A stretch of 23,999 nucleotides of DNA from a virus, in the IMG/VR virus record IMGVR_UViG_3300006920_000247, positions 1 through 23,999 of that record. The stretch is one strand, 5' to 3'. The translations under genes were made by a program, and so were the position numbers. Of the stretch, positions 23,095-23,999 are shown in pieces. The notes under the pieces are model-generated. The model was given only the letters and a program-made list of their open reading frames with translations, was not told the origin of the DNA and ran no database searches. How positions within the stretch are numbered: the stretch's first letter is position 1; each line of letters opens with the position of its first letter.

Positions 23095-23137
23095 AAAATA
23101 AAAAAGGCGGCACGCTTCCATGACAAAACGCGCCGCC
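23095..23137 (-). terminator. Rho-independent terminator separating the right-edge group from the late cluster
   Basis: On the minus strand GGCGGCGCG (23137-23129) pairs with CGTGCCGCC (23114-23106): nine pairs, one of them G-U, with a 14-base loop. A T-run of TTTTTTATTTT follows at once. The G-U pair would be an A-C mismatch on the plus strand, so the element is built for minus-strand transcripts. It lies about 40 bases before the first late gene. Confidence 0.88.
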
Positions 23138-23143
23138 GAGTTG

Positions 23144-23173
23144 GTCCGGGTTCATTGGGAGGAAACCCCGGAC
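23144..23173. other. Second hairpin upstream of the terminator
   Basis: GTCCGGG (23144-23150) plus TT pairs with AA plus CCCGGAC (ending 23173), with one bulged C. On the minus strand it lies just before the terminator hairpin and downstream of the membrane-protein gene. No U-run follows it. The rest of the 23174-23213 gap shows nothing but a very short ATG...TAG frame. Confidence 0.55.
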
Positions 23174-23213
23174 AGGGAGAGAGCTATGCAACAGGAGCGA
23201 TAGCAAAAAAATT

Positions 23214-23405
23214 CTAGCCGTCTTTGGACCGTTTGTCCAGTTCGCGGTCAATTTGCTTGTTCCAAAGCACAAATAAACTTTCTACTTTTTTCTCAAGCTG
23301 CTCAACCCGAACCGTTATGCGCGTTGACTCCCTGTTAAGCCAAGCAACGAGAAACACGAATGCGGTTAGCTGTGGCCACCATGTTTGCAAAAACCCCTCG
23401 ATCAT
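23214..23405 (-). CDS. Small membrane/coiled-coil protein (holin- or spanin-like)
   Basis: 63 residues from the ATG at 23405, which has a GGGGG tract 5' to it; a GTG 14 codons earlier (23447) is also open. An N-terminal hydrophobic stretch (WPQLTAFVFLVAWL) is followed by a coiled-coil tail (RVEQLEKKVESLFVLWNKQ) with a highly charged end (DRELDKRSKDG). One membrane span plus a short coil is like small phage lysis or membrane-associated proteins. It ends in TAG and is followed by the hairpin and terminator. It is separate from the main lysis cassette at 11959-12969. Confidence 0.65.
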   Translation of the reverse strand: MIEGFLQTWWPQLTAFVFLVAWLNRESTRITVRVEQLEKKVESLFVLWNKQIDRELDKRSKDG

Positions 23406-23480
23406 TATCGCCCCCAGCGCTAAATCCAGACCAGCAATAGATAGCACGTTATCCGCAAAATTTCACGGCGACTGATTAGC

Positions 23481-23537
23481 AGCCCCCACCACTACCACGC
23501 CACACCCCCTTTAGGGGGGTGGTGGTGTGGTGGGGCT
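23481..23537. other. Large G-rich hairpin in the divergent gap
   Basis: AGCCCC/GGGGCT closes a long imperfect inverted repeat. CCCCACCAC (23484-23492) pairs exactly with GTGGTGGGG (23527-23535). Inward, ACCAC, CAC and CCCCC pair with matching tracts, leaving small bulges on the C-rich arm and a 4-base loop, about 24 pairs in all. The plus strand right arm (23514-23535) is almost only G with T, so a G-quadruplex is conceivable. Just after it, GGGCT (23533-23537) could instead pair with AGCCC (23543-23547), competing with the big hairpin. Confidence 0.75.
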
Positions 23538-23553
23538 GGCAAAGCCCGCAATT

Positions 23554-23581
23554 TTCAAAAACACCCTAAAAGTGATACTAT
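23554..23581 (+). promoter_or_regulatory. Candidate sigma-70-type promoter for the solitary plus-strand gene
   Basis: TTCAAA (23554-23559) and, 16 bases on, TACTAT (23576-23581) within TGATACTAT, an extended -10-like sequence. Initiation near 23588 would leave only about 12 bases of leader with GGAGG at 23590-23594. No experimental support; the boxes match the consensus 4 of 6 each. Confidence 0.45.
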
Positions 23582-23599
23582 GGTCGGACGGAGGTTAAT

Positions 23600-23785
23600 A
23601 TGTTCATCCCGATTATCATCCTGTGCGCAGGAATGCAGTGCTTTCCAGTCACAGGGCCGGTAAAGCCAACATACGATTCTTGCATAAAAGAACTGCAAAA
23701 AAACGGAATACCTCAGGTGCGCGCAAACTTTCCATTGCTGGAAATTAAAAACGCAACATGCCTGGAAATGCCGGAAAACGCTTAG
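23600..23785 (+). CDS. Solitary small Cys-containing protein on the opposite strand
   Basis: 61 residues. The ATG has GGAGG at 23590-23594 with ideal spacing and a candidate promoter just upstream. The N terminus is hydrophobic (MFIPIIILCAGMQC), like a signal or membrane anchor, with Cys9, Cys14, Cys28 and Cys54. The rest is PVTGPVKPTYDSCIKELQKN and ANFPLLEIKNATCLEMP. It is the only plus-strand gene in this part of the window and ends head-on with the basic-protein gene, their stops overlapping by 4 bases. It resembles small exported phage proteins of unknown function and may be a 'moron', expressed apart from the late genes. Confidence 0.72.
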   Translation: MFIPIIILCAGMQCFPVTGPVKPTYDSCIKELQKNGIPQVRANFPLLEIKNATCLEMPENA

Positions 23786-23931
23786 CTGTAGCGAGACTTC
23801 GCTCGGCGATTGCCGCGCCGGTTTTCCATTTTCGCAGCGGTCATGTTGCCTTTGTTCTTCTTCATCTTGGCAGCCATCATAGGGCACTTTTTACCGCCAA
23901 TAGCTTTCTTGCCCTTGCTTCCGTATGCCAT
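23782..23931 (-). CDS. Small, highly basic protein
   Basis: 49 residues from the ATG at 23931, which begins 4 bases after the stop of the preceding partial gene; an ATG 19 codons earlier would overlap that gene and is less likely. The sequence is almost entirely Lys/Arg/Met/Gly (MAYGSKGKKAIGGKKC, KMKKNKGNMTAAKMENRRGN), with one Cys and no hydrophobic core. It probably binds nucleic acid or is a small internal head component; no family recognised. Its 3' end overlaps that of the convergent plus-strand gene by 4 bases. Confidence 0.6.
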   Translation of the reverse strand: MAYGSKGKKAIGGKKCPMMAAKMKKNKGNMTAAKMENRRGNRRAKSRYS

Positions 23932-23935
23932 TAGT

Positions 23936-23999
23936 TCACCATTTAACCTTATTAGCCCAGTAGGCCGCAGACGACTTGCCCTTGGCAATGTTTTTCCCA
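23936..23999 (-). CDS. Partial gene running off the right edge, basic C terminus
   Basis: The last 20 codons (GKNIAKGKSSAAYWANKVKW) are open to the edge and end in TGA at 23938-23936. The composition is basic, with Tyr/Trp near the end, like its neighbour. The stop is 4 bases before the next start, typical of one minus-strand operon. Identity cannot be judged from this fragment; I expect the rest of the minus-strand group to its right. Confidence 0.5.
   Translation of the reverse strand, partial: GKNIAKGKSSAAYWANKVKW

Noticed and set aside
23144-23173. Possible tRNA T-arm-like GGTTC sequence
   Set aside because: No matching acceptor, D-arm or anticodon stem could be drawn around it; it is explained by the simple hairpin.
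23174-23213. Five-codon ATG...TAG frame with a purine-rich lead
   Set aside because: Too short to judge and lies in a terminator region of opposite-strand genes; probably chance.

Overview
This window is part of a tailed double-stranded DNA phage (or prophage) genome, not ordinary chromosome. The virion proteins point to a short-tailed, podovirus-like particle: a large portal, a scaffold, a DUF5309/SU10-type major capsid protein, an SU10-type adaptor, a P22 gp10-like nozzle, a virion lysozyme and long ejection-type internal proteins. No tape measure, tail tube, sheath or baseplate gene was seen. Gene styles resemble phages of marine Proteobacteria, perhaps alphaproteobacterial hosts; that is an inference from protein style, not a database match.

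Plus strand, 1-3038: a compact block of early or replication/recombination genes. In order: the tail of an unknown gene, an 80-residue unknown, a ribbon-helix-helix protein, a RuvC-like resolvase, a RecE/PD-(D/E)XK-type exonuclease and a likely single-strand DNA-binding protein ending in an acidic, aromatic tail. A strong rho-independent terminator follows. Then come a small basic-tailed protein and a terminase small subunit.

Minus strand, 23056 down to 3043: one long late cluster, tightly packed and often overlapping. In transcription order: unknown, portal, unknown, scaffold, major capsid protein, unknown, adaptor, unknown, S74-terminated tail fibre, DUF7936-like protein, small membrane protein, tandem-repeat protein, endolysin, overlapping Rz/Rz1 spanins, second fibre, nozzle, third fibre-like protein, GNAT-like protein, S74-ended virion protein, virion lysozyme, and two large internal proteins. 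The last internal protein is interrupted by an in-frame amber codon. The cluster ends 4 bases from the end of the convergent terminase small subunit.

Right edge, 23057-23999: a separate minus-strand group (a partial gene, a small basic protein, a membrane/coiled-coil protein) is closed by a good terminator just upstream of the late cluster. Opposite it lies a solitary plus-strand gene with its own promoter-like sequence and a remarkable G-rich hairpin upstream. No tRNA, insertion sequence, CRISPR array, integrase or reverse transcriptase was recognised.

Main items for follow-up: the amber-interrupted internal virion gene (3043-4740), the solitary plus-strand gene and its hairpin (23481-23785), the 23-residue tandem-repeat virion protein (12966-13532), and the separation of the terminase small subunit from the other packaging and head genes.
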